A DNA stretch of 64,000 bases from Streptomyces griseus (GCA_002154345.1 MUNB01000053.1:1-64000), one strand, 5' to 3'. Shown: positions 40,573 through 50,785, numbered from the stretch's first letter. Made by a program: numbers and translations. The notes: generated from the sequence alone by a model not told the origin.

Positions 40573-43500
40573 CTACTTCGAGGGCAGCTCCTTCAGTTGG
40601 ATGTTGCGGAAGGACACCTGGTCGTCGGCTCCGTGGTTCTGGAGGCCGATGTAGCCGTCCTTCAGGCTGCGGGCCGGGTCGGTGTTGGTGAAGTCGTTGA
40701 TCTTCGCTCCGTTGAGGAAGACCTGCAGACGTTCACCCTGGACCTTGATCTCGTAGCTGTTCCACTGTCCCGGCGGCCGCAGGACGCGGTCGCGGGCCTT
40801 GATGTTGGCGGACTTGAAGGTGTAGACGGCGCCGGTGGTGCGGTCGGCGGCGTCCGTGGCGTCGATCTGGATCTCGTACCCGTTGTTGACCGCGGACCAG
40901 GGGTCGTCGGACTCCGGGAAGCCCACGAAGACACCGGAGTTGTCGTCGCCGGCCATCTTCCAGTCGAGCTTGAGCGAGTACGACTTCAGTTCCTTGGCCT
41001 GGTAGGTGAGCAGGCCCATGCCGCCCTCGGAGTGCAGGGCTCCGTCACTGATGGAGAACTTCCCCGGGCCCGCCTGCTTCCATCCCTCCAGCGTCTTGCC
41101 GTTGAAGATGGTCCGGTAGCCCTTGTCCGGCTTGCAGTCGGCCTTGACCTGACCGGTGGCGTAGCGCAGACCGCCCAGGACGTGGCTGCGGAAGGCCGGT
41201 TCGGCGTAGGACTCCTTGGTGTGGCCGAGGCCGGTGTAGAAGGAGCGGCCGCCCTCGTAGGTCTGGCACCAGGAGATCGGGTGATCGCCCTTCATGGTGC
41301 CGCCGGTGTAGGTGGTCTCGTCGAGGGTGGCCAGCACCTTGGCCTTGTCCCGGGGGTTGGTGCGGTAGTTGTACCACTCGTCGGTGCGCTCCCACTCCTC
41401 GTCCAGGTGAGCGGTGGCCGGATGGTCGTGGTCCTCGACGCGGACGGTGGCGGGCTGGATCTGCGGGTGGGAGTCGAAGTAGGCGCCGACGAGGCCGCCG
41501 TAGAACTCCCAGTCGTACTCGGTGTCGGCGGCCGCGTGGATGCCGACGTAACCGCCGCCGGTGGCCACGTAGTTCTCGAACGCCTTCTGCTGATCGGCGT
41601 TGAGGACGTCACCGGTGGTGGAGAGGAACGCGACGGCGTCGTAGCGGGCCAGGTTGCTGGTGGTGAACTGGGCGGCGGACTCGGTGGAGTCGACCGTGAT
41701 GTTGGTTTCCTTGCCGATCTCCTTCAGGGCGGCGATGCCGTCCGGGATGGAGTCGTGGCGGAATCCGGCGGTCTTGGAGAAGACCAGGACGCGCTTGGCG
41801 GTCTTGTCGACCGGGGTGTTGGACAGCTCGAAGTCGTCGATGTCGTAGAGGGCTCCGTCACCGCCCTTGAAGACGAGGAAGAGTTCGGTCTGCTTCTTGG
41901 GCGCTCCGCGCAGCGGGATGTCGATGTCCTGGAAGGTGTCCCAGCTGCCGGTCACCGGCACCGGACCCGAGCCGAGGATCTTGCCGGTGGGCGATCCGGT
42001 GCGCACTTCGAGGAAGCCGCCGGAGCCGGCCGAGGAGATCCGGGCGGTGAGCTTGGTGGTGTTGCCGAGGACGTATGTCTTGAAGGAGATCCAGTCGTCG
42101 TTGTGGATGTCGCCGACCGTCTTGCCGCCGTGTGCGCTGGACTTGCTCGGCGTGGTGACGCCGGAGGAGTCGTCGAAGTGCTCGGCCTGGCGGTGCCGGG
42201 GCTGGAGCCGGGAGGTGTCCTTGCCGGTCAGCTTGGCCTGGCCGCCACCGCCGTTGTCGGTGTACGAGGCCGAAACGCCGCCGTAAATGTTGGCGTTGGG
42301 GTCGTGGCCGCCTTCCATGGCGGTCTTGATGGTGCCCTCGCAGCCGTGCTCGGTGGTGATGTCGTGGCCGTGGCTGTCGTGGCCCAGGGTGAACTTGACC
42401 TCGACCTTGGTGCAGTCGATGGTGCCGTCCTCCGGGTCGCTGACGTTCACCTTGAACGGCACGGAGTCACCGAACTCGAAGAGCTGCCCGTCCTCGGGGA
42501 GCACCAGCTCCACGGTCGGGGCGGTGTTGCCGACGGTGACGTGGACGCTGGCGGAGCCGGTGCGGCCGGTCGGGTCCTCGGCGGTGAGGGTGGCGGTGTA
42601 GGTGCCGTTCTTCTTGTACGTGTACGTGGGGTTGGCGGCGGTGGAGGTGGAGCCGTCACCGAAGTCCCAGGAGTAGGTCAGCGGGTCGTCGTCGCCGTCC
42701 GCCGTGCCGGCCGAGGAGAACTTCACCTTCAGCGGTGCGGTGCCCGAGGTCTTGTTCGCCGAGGCCTCGGCGATGGGCGAGCGGCCTCCGGTGGCGTTCT
42801 CGATGCGGTAGAGCGCGGAGTTCTCGTCGCCGCCGAACCAGGCGAGGCCGTAGTCGAGGACGTACAGCGCCCCGTCCGGGCCGAAGGCCATGTCCATGAT
42901 CTGGGTGCCGGACCACGGCACGTCGTTGATGGACTGGACGGTGCCGTCGGCGTCCTGCTCGATGCGCTTGATCCACTGGCGGCCGAACTCACCGGCGAAG
43001 AAGTCGCCGTCGTAGGCCTCGGGGAACTTCACCGGGGAGTCGAGGTCCGCGTCGTAGCGGTAGACGGGTCCGCCCATCGGGGACTCGGAGCCGGTGCCGA
43101 ACTCGGGCACGGAGCCGCCGTCGTACGGGATCCACGCGGCCTCGGCCGGCGGCAGGTCGACGAGTCCGGTGTTGTGCGGCGACTCGTTCTTCGGGGCGGC
43201 GCAGTCGAAGGCGGCGCCGGAGGTCTTGGTGGCGAAGTCGTAGTCGATGTAGGGCTCGTTGTCGCCGACGCAGAAGGGCCAGCCGAAGTTGGCGGCCTTC
43301 GTCACCCGGGCGAACTCGACCTTGCCGGCCGGTCCGCGCTTGGGGTCGGCCGCGCCCGCGTCGGGGCCGTAGTCACCGACGTACACGGTGCCGGTGGCCT
43401 GGTCGACGGAGAAGCGGAAGGGGTTGCGGAAGCCCATCGCGTAGATCTCGGGGCGGGTCTTGTCCGTCCCGGGCTCGAAGAGGTTGCCCTCCGGGACGGT

Positions 43501-44292
43501 GTACGAGCCGTCCTCGGCGACCTTGATGCGCAGGATCTTGCCGCGCAGGTCGTTGGTGTTGCCCGAGGTACGCCGGGCGTCGAACGCCGGGTTGCGGTCG
43601 GGGCGTTCGTCGATCGGGGTGAAGCCGTCGGAGGCGAAGGGGTTGGTGTCGTCGCCGGTGGAGAGGTAGAGGTTGCCCTCGGCGTCGAAGTCGATGTCAC
43701 CGCCGACGTGGCAGCAGGTGCCGCGCGAGGTGGCGACGTCCAGGACCTTCTTCTCGCTGGCGGTGTCGAGGGTGCCGTCCTCGTTGAGGACGAAGCGGGA
43801 GAGCCGGTTGACGCCCTCGAACTTCGCGAAGTCGGCGGCGGTGCCGGTCTCCGGGGCGTCGCCCGCGGGGGTGTCGAGCGGGGGTGCGTAGAAGAGGTAG
43901 ATCGCCCGGTTCTCGGCGAAGTCCGGGTCGACGCCGACGCCTTGGAGGCCCTCCTCGTCGTGCGTGTACACGGGGAGGGTGCCGGAGATCCTGGTGTTGC
44001 CGGCGCTGTCGGTGATCCGCAGCTCGCCGCTGCGCGAGGTGTGCAGCACGCTGCGGTCGGGGAGGACCGCGAGCGACATGGGCTCGCCGGTCTCCTCCGC
44101 GCCCTTGGCCAGGGTGACTTGCTGGAAGTCCTCCGCCACGGGTTCGTCGTGGCCCGGGTGACCCGGGTGGGCGGTGGCGCCGGGAGCGGAGCCGAGGGTC
44201 AGGGTCGCGGCGGCGAGCAGGCCGCCGGTGAACAGCGCGAGGGTCTTTCGGACGCGGGTCCGGGCCAGGAGCCGCTTTCGTGTTCTGTGCAC
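40573..44292 (-). CDS. giant secreted sugar enzyme: dehydrogenase-like propeller, PKD, CBM6-like, ThuA, DUF1080
   Basis: 1,239 residues from the GTG at 44292 (GGAGG 6 bases upstream). The signal peptide ends near residue 41 (GATAH). Residues about 55-500 are a glucose/sorbosone-dehydrogenase-like beta-propeller (HDEEGLQGVGVDPDF, CCHVGGDIDFD, RNPFRFSVD, GEFGRQWIKRI). About 500-585 is a PKD domain (YSWDFGDGSTSTAANPTYTY). About 695-825 is a CBM6-like carbohydrate-binding domain (GDIHNDDWISF). About 828-1055 is a ThuA/glutamine-amidotransferase-like fold (VLVFSKTAGFRHDSI, GGGYVGIHAAADTEYDW). About 1060-1239 is DUF1080, the 3-keto-disaccharide hydrolase family (YRTIFNGKTLEGWKQ, NNGYEIQIDATDAADRTTGAVY). 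The order suggests one extracellular protein that oxidises a sugar and then cleaves the keto-glycoside. It is followed by a strong terminator. Confidence 0.92.
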   Translation of the reverse strand: MHRTRKRLLARTRVRKTLALFTGGLLAAATLTLGSAPGATAHPGHPGHDEPVAEDFQQVTLAKGAEETGEPMSLAVLPDRSVLHTSRSGELRITDSAGNTRISGTLPVYTHDEEGLQGVGVDPDFAENRAIYLFYAPPLDTPAGDAPETGTAADFAKFEGVNRLSRFVLNEDGTLDTASEKKVLDVATSRGTCCHVGGDIDFDAEGNLYLSTGDDTNPFASDGFTPIDERPDRNPAFDARRTSGNTNDLRGKILRIKVAEDGSYTVPEGNLFEPGTDKTRPEIYAMGFRNPFRFSVDQATGTVYVGDYGPDAGAADPKRGPAGKVEFARVTKAANFGWPFCVGDNEPYIDYDFATKTSGAAFDCAAPKNESPHNTGLVDLPPAEAAWIPYDGGSVPEFGTGSESPMGGPVYRYDADLDSPVKFPEAYDGDFFAGEFGRQWIKRIEQDADGTVQSINDVPWSGTQIMDMAFGPDGALYVLDYGLAWFGGDENSALYRIENATGGRSPIAEASANKTSGTAPLKVKFSSAGTADGDDDPLTYSWDFGDGSTSTAANPTYTYKKNGTYTATLTAEDPTGRTGSASVHVTVGNTAPTVELVLPEDGQLFEFGDSVPFKVNVSDPEDGTIDCTKVEVKFTLGHDSHGHDITTEHGCEGTIKTAMEGGHDPNANIYGGVSASYTDNGGGGQAKLTGKDTSRLQPRHRQAEHFDDSSGVTTPSKSSAHGGKTVGDIHNDDWISFKTYVLGNTTKLTARISSAGSGGFLEVRTGSPTGKILGSGPVPVTGSWDTFQDIDIPLRGAPKKQTELFLVFKGGDGALYDIDDFELSNTPVDKTAKRVLVFSKTAGFRHDSIPDGIAALKEIGKETNITVDSTESAAQFTTSNLARYDAVAFLSTTGDVLNADQQKAFENYVATGGGYVGIHAAADTEYDWEFYGGLVGAYFDSHPQIQPATVRVEDHDHPATAHLDEEWERTDEWYNYRTNPRDKAKVLATLDETTYTGGTMKGDHPISWCQTYEGGRSFYTGLGHTKESYAEPAFRSHVLGGLRYATGQVKADCKPDKGYRTIFNGKTLEGWKQAGPGKFSISDGALHSEGGMGLLTYQAKELKSYSLKLDWKMAGDDNSGVFVGFPESDDPWSAVNNGYEIQIDATDAADRTTGAVYTFKSANIKARDRVLRPPGQWNSYEIKVQGERLQVFLNGAKINDFTNTDPARSLKDGYIGLQNHGADDQVSFRNIQLKELPSK

Positions 44293-44525
44293 GTTGGTCC
44301 TCCGGAGAGTGCCGGTTGTACGGGCGGGTGTAGCCGTGCCGTGCCGCGCGGGGACTGCCGCGCGTGCGCCGCCGGGGTCAGGAGCGACCCCGGTGACGCG
44401 AGTCATGTCGTGTACACGTGGTGGACGGTAGACCTGTTCGTCCTCGACGGAAAGCCCTTGTGCAACAGGTAAGTCGAACTTCTGCTTCCGTCAGGACAAA
44501 GCGATTTCCGGGCAGGGCGAGGCCG

Positions 44526-44567
44526 CCCCGGGGGCTGGGGCCTGATGTGCGGATCATGCCCCCGGGG
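44526..44567 (-). terminator. 10-bp-stem hairpin downstream of the TIM-barrel gene at 44582
   Basis: CCCCGGGGGC at 44526-44535 pairs with GCCCCCGGGG at 44558-44567 around a 22-base loop, just after the stop of the last gene of the sugar importer operon. The large loop makes it a weaker candidate. Confidence 0.5.
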
Positions 44568-44581
44568 CCTGCCGGACCGTG

Positions 44582-45586
44582 CTACTCGCCGCCGCCGAAG
44601 GCCGCGTCGAAGGAGGCCGACGGCGGGTCGAAGTCGAACCGCTTCAGGCTGGCAAGCGCTTCCGGAGCGCCGTGCAGCCGGTCCATGCCGGCGTCCTCCC
44701 ACTCCACGGAGACCGGGCCCTCGTAGCCGATGGACCGGAGCATCCGGAAGACGTCCTCCCAGGGCACGTCACCGTGGCCGGCCGAGACGAAGTCCCAGCC
44801 GCGCCGGGGGTCGCCCCAGGGCAGATGCGAGCCGAGGCGGCCGTTGCGTCCGTCGAGACGCTTGCGGGCCTCCTTGCAGTCCACGTGGTAGATCCGGTCG
44901 CGGAAGTCGTAGAGGAAGCCGACCGGGTCGAGGTCCTGCCAGACGAAGTGGCTCGGGTCGAAGTTCAGCCCGAACGCGGGCCGGTGGTCGACCGCTTCGA
45001 GGGCGCGCTTGGTGGTCCAGTAGTCGTAGGCGATCTCGCTCGGATGCACCTCGTGGGCGAAGCGCACCCCCTCGGCGTCGAAAACGTCCAGGATCGGGTT
45101 CCAGCGCTCGGCGAAGTCCTCGTAGCCCCGCTCGATCATGTGCGGCGGGACGGGCGGGAACATCGCGACCAGGTGCCAGATCGAGGATCCGGTGAAGCCG
45201 ATGACCGTGTCGACGCCGAAGGCGGCGGCGGCCCGGGCGGTGTCCGCGATCTCCGCGGCGGCCCGCTGCCGTACGCCTTCGGGCTCGCCGTCGCCCCAGA
45301 TGCGGGCGGGCACGATGCCCTGGTGGCGTTCGTCGATCGGGTGGTCGCAGACGGCCTGGCCGACCAGGTGGTTGGAGATCGCGAAGCACTTCAGCCCGTA
45401 CTTGTCGAGCAGTTGGTGCCTGCTGTCCAGGTACCCGGGGTCGGCGAGCGCCTTGTCGACCTCGAAGTGGTCGCCCCAGCAGGCGAGTTCGAGTCCGTCG
45501 TAGCCGAAGTCGCGGGCGTGGCGGCAGACCTCCTCCAGCGGGAGGTCGGCCCACTGGCCGGTGAAGAGGGTGAAGGGGCGGGGCAT
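44582..45586 (-). CDS. sugar phosphate isomerase/epimerase (TIM barrel)
   Basis: 334 residues, a soluble xylose-isomerase-like barrel: [64 protein letters not shown] (metal Glu), [13 protein letters not shown] (metal Asp/His), [11 protein letters not shown] and [12 protein letters not shown]. Proteins of this exact type accompany Gfo/Idh/MocA dehydrogenases and are thought to isomerise or hydrate keto-sugars. The ATG at 45586 lies 13 bp after the dehydrogenase gene, in one operon with a sugar ABC importer. The substrate is unknown. Confidence 0.92.
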   Translation of the reverse strand: MPRPFTLFTGQWADLPLEEVCRHARDFGYDGLELACWGDHFEVDKALADPGYLDSRHQLLDKYGLKCFAISNHLVGQAVCDHPIDERHQGIVPARIWGDGEPEGVRQRAAAEIADTARAAAAFGVDTVIGFTGSSIWHLVAMFPPVPPHMIERGYEDFAERWNPILDVFDAEGVRFAHEVHPSEIAYDYWTTKRALEAVDHRPAFGLNFDPSHFVWQDLDPVGFLYDFRDRIYHVDCKEARKRLDGRNGRLGSHLPWGDPRRGWDFVSAGHGDVPWEDVFRMLRSIGYEGPVSVEWEDAGMDRLHGAPEALASLKRFDFDPPSASFDAAFGGGE

Positions 45587-45599
45587 GGGCGGCGACCTC

Positions 45600-46829
45600 C
45601 TAGGCGGGGACCGGAGTGTGGACGGAGTTCTTGGCGGCGCTCTCCTCGACGGCGGCGAGCACCCGCTGCACCTGGAGTCCGTCCGCGAACGAGGGCCGGG
45701 GCGCGGTGCCTTCGGCGATCGTGTGGATCACGTCGCGGGCCTGGTGGACGAAGGTGTGCTCGTAGCCGAGGGCGTGGCCCGGCGGCCACCAGGCCTCCAG
45801 GTAGGGGTGCTCGGGCTCGGTGACGAGGATGCGCCGGAAGCCCGCGGTGGCGGCGGGTTCGGTGTGGTCGTGGAAGGACAGTTCGTTGAGCCGCTCCAGG
45901 TCGAAGGCGAGCGAGCCCAGCTCCCCGTTGATCTCCAGGCGCAGGGCGTTCTTGCGCCCCGCCGCCATCCGGGTGGCCTCGAAGGAGGCCAGTGCGCCGG
46001 AGGCGAGGCGGCCGGTGAAGATCGCCGCGTCGTCCACGGTCACCTCGCCGCGTTCCGCCGTGTCGGCGCTGCCGGAGAGCCCGGCCGAGGCCCCGGAGAG
46101 CAGGGGCCTCTCCCGTACGAAGGTCTCGGAGACGGCGGACACGCCGGTGATCAGCTCGCCCGACAGGAACTGGGCGAGGTCGACGATGTGCGCGCCGAGG
46201 TCGCCGAGCGCGCCGGACCCGGCGTGTTCGCGCTTGAGCCGCCAGGTGAGCGGGGAGGCGGGGTCCACCAGCCAGTCCTGGAGGTAGGTGGCCCGCACAT
46301 GGCGCAGCGGGCCGAGCCGGCCGTCCGCGATGAGCCGGCGGGCGTAGGAGATCGCGGGCACCTTGCGGTAGTTGAAGCCCACGATGGCCATCTGGCCGCG
46401 TGCGGCGGCCGCTTCGGCGGCGCGGACCATCGCCTCCGCCTCGTCGACGTTGTTGGCGAGCGGCTTCTCGCACAGCACGTGCTTGCCCGCCTCCAGGGCG
46501 GCGATGGCGATCTCCGCGTGGCTGTCGCCCGGGGTGCAGATGTCGATCAACTGGACGTCGTCCCGGGCGATCAGGGCCCGCCAGTCGGTCTCCGCCGCGG
46601 CCCAGCCGTGCCGGGCGGCGGCGGCTTCGACCGCCGTCCGGTCGCGTCCGCAGATCGCGGCGAGAGCGGGCCGCAGCGGCAGATCGAAGACGTGTCCTGC
46701 GGTGCGCCACCCCTGGGAGTGGGCGGCGCCCATGAACGCGTATCCGACCATGCCGACCCCGAGCGTTCCCGGCGCCTGCCGCGGCGGGGTTGCTGGGGTC
46801 TGCGTTTCCGTCTCTTGACTACGGGCCAT
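45600..46829 (-). CDS. Gfo/Idh/MocA-family oxidoreductase
   Basis: 409 residues. N-terminal NAD(P)-binding fold: [20 protein letters not shown], then [32 protein letters not shown] with the catalytic EKP lysine. The C-terminal domain has [32 protein letters not shown] and [19 protein letters not shown]. It should oxidise a sugar, cyclitol or glycoside (often at C3) with NAD+. The ATG at 46829 has GAGGAGGAAG upstream. It lies in the operon with the binding protein, permease and ATPase, and the TIM-barrel gene follows, which gives an import, oxidation and isomerisation pathway. Confidence 0.93.
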   Translation of the reverse strand: MARSQETETQTPATPPRQAPGTLGVGMVGYAFMGAAHSQGWRTAGHVFDLPLRPALAAICGRDRTAVEAAAARHGWAAAETDWRALIARDDVQLIDICTPGDSHAEIAIAALEAGKHVLCEKPLANNVDEAEAMVRAAEAAAARGQMAIVGFNYRKVPAISYARRLIADGRLGPLRHVRATYLQDWLVDPASPLTWRLKREHAGSGALGDLGAHIVDLAQFLSGELITGVSAVSETFVRERPLLSGASAGLSGSADTAERGEVTVDDAAIFTGRLASGALASFEATRMAAGRKNALRLEINGELGSLAFDLERLNELSFHDHTEPAATAGFRRILVTEPEHPYLEAWWPPGHALGYEHTFVHQARDVIHTIAEGTAPRPSFADGLQVQRVLAAVEESAAKNSVHTPVPA

Positions 46830-46900
46830 GCGGACTTCCTCCTCGTCGGTGTGCGGTAACGGGCCGGGGGATGCGCTCTCCGCATCCCCCGGAGTCCCGG

Positions 46901-47935
46901 TCAGTTGAAGCCCGTCGGCAGGTACTGGTCGATGTTGTCCTTCGTCACGACCGCGGAGTACAGGGTCAGCGAGGTGGGGATCTCCATCTCGGAGAGGCCG
47001 CTGACGCCCTTGCCCTGGCCGAGCGCCCGCGCCAGGTCGATCGCGGACGCGGCCATCGTCGGCGGGTAGAGGACGGTCGCCTTGATGACCGAGTCGTCGG
47101 CCTTGATGGCGTCCATCGCGGACTTGGCGCCGGCGCCGCCGACCATGATGAACTCGTCGCGGCCCGCCTGCTTGATGGCGCGCAGCGCTCCGACGCCCTG
47201 GTCGTCGTCGTGGTTCCACAGGGCGTCGAACTGCTTCTGCGCCTGGAGGAGCTGGGCCATCTTCGCCTGACCCGACTCGACGGTGAAGTCGGCCGCCTGA
47301 CGGGCCACCAGCTTGATGTTGGAGTAGTTCTTGAGGGCGTCGGCGAAGCCCTGGCTGCGCTGCTTGGTCAGCTCCAGGTTGTCGATCCCGGCGAGTTCGA
47401 CGACCTTGGCGTTCGGCTTGTCCTTGAGCTGCTCGCCGATGTAGTGCCCGGCGTTGAGGCCCATGCCGTAGTTGTCCCCGCCGACCCAGCAGCGGTAGGC
47501 CTGCGGGGAGGCGAAGATGCGGTCCAGGTTGACGACCGGGATGCCCGCCCGCATCGCTTCCAGGCCGACCTGGGTGAGCGCCTTGCCGTCGGCGGGGAGG
47601 ACGACGAGGACGTCGACCTTCTTGTTGATGAGGGTCTTGACCTGGCCGATCTGGGCGGCGGTGTCGTTGGAGCCCTCGGTGATCTCCAGGGTGACGTCGG
47701 AGTACGTCTCCGCCCGGGACTTGGCGTTCACGTTGATCGCGTTGAGCCAGCCGTGGTCGGCCTGCGGTCCGGCGAAGCCGATGGTGACCGCCTTGCCCGG
47801 CTTGTCGTCGGCGGGCGCGCTGTTGCCCGCGGGCTCCGTCTTCTTGGGCTCGTTGCTGGTACAGGCGGTGAGGAGCGCGCCCGCGGAGACGGCGGCGGTT
47901 CCGAACAGCAGCCCTCTGCGGCTGGTTTCTGGCAT
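46901..47935 (-). CDS. sugar ABC transporter substrate-binding lipoprotein
   Basis: 344 residues. Tat-type lipoprotein signal: SRRGLLFGTAAVSAGALLTAC with lipobox LTAC (Cys near 25). The mature part is a periplasmic-binding-protein type 1 fold: TIGFAGPQADHGWLNAI, VVLPADGKALTQVGLEAM, ELAGIDNLELTKQRSQGFADAL and NHDDDQGVGALRAIKQAG. It captures a sugar-like ligand outside the cell for the permease and ATPase encoded upstream. ATG at 47935 chosen (GAAGGG about 10 bases before); an ATG at 47953 is the alternative. The dehydrogenase gene follows after 71 bp. Confidence 0.93.
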   Translation of the reverse strand: MPETSRRGLLFGTAAVSAGALLTACTSNEPKKTEPAGNSAPADDKPGKAVTIGFAGPQADHGWLNAINVNAKSRAETYSDVTLEITEGSNDTAAQIGQVKTLINKKVDVLVVLPADGKALTQVGLEAMRAGIPVVNLDRIFASPQAYRCWVGGDNYGMGLNAGHYIGEQLKDKPNAKVVELAGIDNLELTKQRSQGFADALKNYSNIKLVARQAADFTVESGQAKMAQLLQAQKQFDALWNHDDDQGVGALRAIKQAGRDEFIMVGGAGAKSAMDAIKADDSVIKATVLYPPTMAASAIDLARALGQGKGVSGLSEMEIPTSLTLYSAVVTKDNIDQYLPTGFN

Positions 47936-48024
47936 GACGGTCTGACCCTTCATCCGGTGGGTGCTACGAGGTGCGGGTGCGGGGAGGTGCGTTGTGGGGC
48001 GCTCGGGTGCGGTCGAGCGCGCGG

Positions 48025-49077
48025 TCAGGTCTCCCTGCCGCGCATGGTGCGGCGCTGGACCAGGACGGCGGCGACGATGATGGCGCCCTTGGCGATCTGC
48101 TGGACGTCGCTCTGGAGGTTGTTGAGCGCGAAGATGTTGGTGATCGTGGTGAAGATCAGGACGCCGAGCACGGAGCCGACGATGGTGCCGCGGCCGCCGC
48201 TGAGGAGGGTTCCGCCGATGATCGCGGCGGCGATGGCGTCGAGCTCGTACAGGTTGCCGTTGGTGTTCTGGCCGGAGCCGGCCAGCACGATCAGCATGAA
48301 GGCGGCGATGCCGCAGCACAGCCCGGACAGCAGGTAGAGGTACAGGCGCTGACGGCGGACGTCGATGCCGGCGAGCCGGGCGGCCTCCGCGTTGCCGCCG
48401 ACGGCGACGGTGCGGCGGCCGAAGGTGGTCCGGTTGAGGATCAGCCAGCCGACGACGGTGACCGCGGCGAACATGATGACCAGCGGCGGGATGCCGAGGA
48501 TGTAGGAGTCGGGCAGGCCGAGGTCGAGGACCGAGTCGACGGTGACGATCTGGGTCTTGCCGTCGGTGATCTGGAGGGCGAGTCCGCGGGCCGAGGCGAG
48601 CATGGCCAGCGTCGCGATGAACGGGACCATGCCGCCGTACGCGATGAGGACGCCGTTCACGAGTCCGGCGGCGAGGCCGACGATCACCGCGGTGAACGCG
48701 ATGCCCGCGAAGCCGTACTCCTGGGTGGCCAGGGTCGTCGCCCACACCGAGGCGAGGGCGACCATCGCTCCGACGGAGAGGTCGATGCCGCCGCTGATGA
48801 TGACGAAGGTCATGCCGACGGTGACGACACCGATGACGGAGGCCTGGGTCAGGATCAGCTGGAGGTTGCCGGTGTCCAGGAAGGCGTCCGGTTCGGTGAT
48901 GCCGCCGACCAGGATCAGGGCGGCGAGGACACCGAGCAGGGACAGGATCCGGACGTCGAGCCGCAGTCCGAGGGCCGGCCTGCCGCTGCCCGGCTTCGCG
49001 GGCGGTGCGTCGGAGGGGCCGGTGGGAGCCCCCTTGTCCGGCCCGTTGTGCTGCGCCGACGGGGCGGGCTGTGTCAT
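48025..49077 (-). CDS. sugar ABC transporter permease (RbsC-type)
   Basis: 350 residues. A Pro/Gly-rich cytoplasmic N-terminus of about 40 residues precedes about 9-10 membrane segments. Landmarks: SGGIDLSVGAMVAL, LVNGVLIAYGGMVPFIATLAML, NAEAARLAGIDVRRQRLYLYLLSGL and AIAAAIIGGTLLSGGRGT. It forms the translocation channel (as a dimer) of the importer. The ATG at 49077 overlaps the ATPase stop by 4 bp. Unlike the ribose system in this window, it is not fused to its receptor. Confidence 0.95.
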   Translation of the reverse strand: MTQPAPSAQHNGPDKGAPTGPSDAPPAKPGSGRPALGLRLDVRILSLLGVLAALILVGGITEPDAFLDTGNLQLILTQASVIGVVTVGMTFVIISGGIDLSVGAMVALASVWATTLATQEYGFAGIAFTAVIVGLAAGLVNGVLIAYGGMVPFIATLAMLASARGLALQITDGKTQIVTVDSVLDLGLPDSYILGIPPLVIMFAAVTVVGWLILNRTTFGRRTVAVGGNAEAARLAGIDVRRQRLYLYLLSGLCCGIAAFMLIVLAGSGQNTNGNLYELDAIAAAIIGGTLLSGGRGTIVGSVLGVLIFTTITNIFALNNLQSDVQQIAKGAIIVAAVLVQRRTMRGRET

Positions 49078-50597
49078 GGCGTCGGGCTCCCTTCCATCAC
49101 GAGGTCGAGTACGCGGTGCTCGTCGAGCTCCTGGGCGGGGGCCGTGTGGACCACTTCGCCCTCGCGGAGGACCAGCACCCGGTCGGCGAGGCCCAGGACT
49201 TCGGGCACTTCGCTGGAGACGAGCAGGACGGCGAGGCCTTCGTCGGCCAGCCGGCGGATCACGGCGTAGAGCTCGGCGCGCGCGCCGACGTCGACGCCAC
49301 GGGTGGGTTCGTCCAGCAGCAGGACCCGGCAGCCGCGCAGCAGCCAGCGGGCGAGGACGGCTTTCTGCTGGTTGCCGCCGGAGAGGGTGCGGACGGCGGC
49401 GTCCGGGTTGTCGGGCCGCATCTGCAGTTCGCGGGTGGCGCTCCGCGCGGCCTTCCGCTCGCCGCCCCGGTCGATCCAGCCGATCCGGGCGAAGCGGGAG
49501 AGCGAGGAGACGGAGACGTTACGGGTGACCGACTCGGTCATCAGCAGGGCCTGGGCCTTGCGTTCCTCGGGGGCGAGGCCGATGCCCGCGGCGACGGCGG
49601 CGCGGACGCTGCCGGGCCGGAGCTGCTTGCCCGCCACGGTGACGGTTCCGGTGCTCGCCTTGCGGGCGCCGTAGATCGTCTCCAGGATCTCCGAGCGGCC
49701 CGAGCCGACGAGTCCGGCCAGGCCGACGATCTCGCCCGGCCGCAGTTCGAGGTCGACGGGTGCGAACTCGCCCTTGCGGGAGAGGCCTTGGACCCGGAGC
49801 ACCGGTTCGGCGGTGGCGGAGGCCGGCTCTTCGGGGCGCGGCGGGAAGACATAGGCGACGTCGCGGCCGGTCATCATGGCAACGATGTCGCGCGTGGGGG
49901 TGTCGGCGGCGGGCAGTCCGACGGCGACGGTCCGGCCGTCCTTGATGACGGTGACCCGGTCGCCGATGCGGCGGATCTCCTCCAGCCGGTGCGAGATGTA
50001 GACGACCGCCACCCCGTCGGCGGTGAGGCCGTCGACGATCCGGAAGAGGTTGTCGACCTCGTCGGGGTCGAGGGCGGCGGAGGGTTCGTCCATCACGATG
50101 AGCCGGACGTCGTGGGAGAGCGCCCGCGCCATGGAGACGATCTGCTGCTGGGCGGCGGAGAGGTCGCCGACGTGCCGGGCCGGGTCGATCTCCGGGTGGC
50201 CGAGGCGGGCCAGCAGCGCTTTCGCCGCCGAACGCCCCTCCCCCGTACGGACGATGAAGCCCGCGCTGGTCGGCTCGTGGCCGAGGAAGACGTTCTCGGC
50301 GACCGACAGGCCCTCGACCAGGTCGAGTTCCTGGTAGATGGTGGCGATGCCCAGGCGCATGGCGGCGATCGGCGACTTGAGCTGGACGGTTTCGCCGCGC
50401 CAGGTGATCTCGCCGTCGTTGGGCTGGTGGGCTCCGGCGAGCACCTTGATGAGGGTGGACTTGCCCGCACCGTTCTGGCCGAGGAGGCAGTGGACCTCGC
50501 CGGCCTGGACTTCCAGGTCGACGCCGTCCAGGGCGCGCACGCCCGGGAAGAGCTTGGTGATGCCTGACATGGTGAGCAGGGGTGGTTCTGGTGCCAT
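49074..50597 (-). CDS. sugar ABC transporter ATP-binding protein (two ABC modules)
   Basis: 507 residues. The first module has GQNGAGKST (Walker A), LSAAQQQIVSMARAL (signature region) and LIVMDEPSAAL. The second has the atypical P-loop GLVGSGRSE, LSGGNQQKAVLARWL and LLLDEPTRGVDVG. It couples ATP hydrolysis to sugar import. ATG at 50597; the gene lies 207 bp after the ROK regulator gene, a gap with direct repeats that may carry the operon promoter. Overlaps the permease by 4 bp. Confidence 0.95.
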   Translation of the reverse strand: MAPEPPLLTMSGITKLFPGVRALDGVDLEVQAGEVHCLLGQNGAGKSTLIKVLAGAHQPNDGEITWRGETVQLKSPIAAMRLGIATIYQELDLVEGLSVAENVFLGHEPTSAGFIVRTGEGRSAAKALLARLGHPEIDPARHVGDLSAAQQQIVSMARALSHDVRLIVMDEPSAALDPDEVDNLFRIVDGLTADGVAVVYISHRLEEIRRIGDRVTVIKDGRTVAVGLPAADTPTRDIVAMMTGRDVAYVFPPRPEEPASATAEPVLRVQGLSRKGEFAPVDLELRPGEIVGLAGLVGSGRSEILETIYGARKASTGTVTVAGKQLRPGSVRAAVAAGIGLAPEERKAQALLMTESVTRNVSVSSLSRFARIGWIDRGGERKAARSATRELQMRPDNPDAAVRTLSGGNQQKAVLARWLLRGCRVLLLDEPTRGVDVGARAELYAVIRRLADEGLAVLLVSSEVPEVLGLADRVLVLREGEVVHTAPAQELDEHRVLDLVMEGSPTP

Positions 50598-50733
50598 GAC
50601 GAATCCCCTCGGCGAATGGGGTCTCCCCTGCTCGGGCGGTGCCGAGGGGCCGGGGAGGGCCGGTGAGCGGACAGGGCGCAGGGCTGGAGGTGCCGTGGAG
50701 CCGGCGGCACCGCGAACGGCTGCTGACTGAAGA

Positions 50734-50785
50734 GGTGGTTCCGTGGAGCGTGGTGCGTACGGCAGCTGACGGGGTGGTTCCGTGG
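50734..50785. repeat. direct repeat between ROK gene and sugar importer
   Basis: GGTGGTTCCGTGG occurs at 50734-50746 and 50773-50785 within a longer degenerate duplication (about 50718-50762 and 50761-50797). It may be a binding-site pair or a chance duplication. Confidence 0.6.

Noticed and set aside
39478..44472. Very long open frame on the plus strand (over 1,600 codons) opposite the ebo and giant-enzyme genes.
   Set aside because: It is the antisense shadow of well-supported minus-strand genes; the translation is Val/Gly/Glu-rich without domains.
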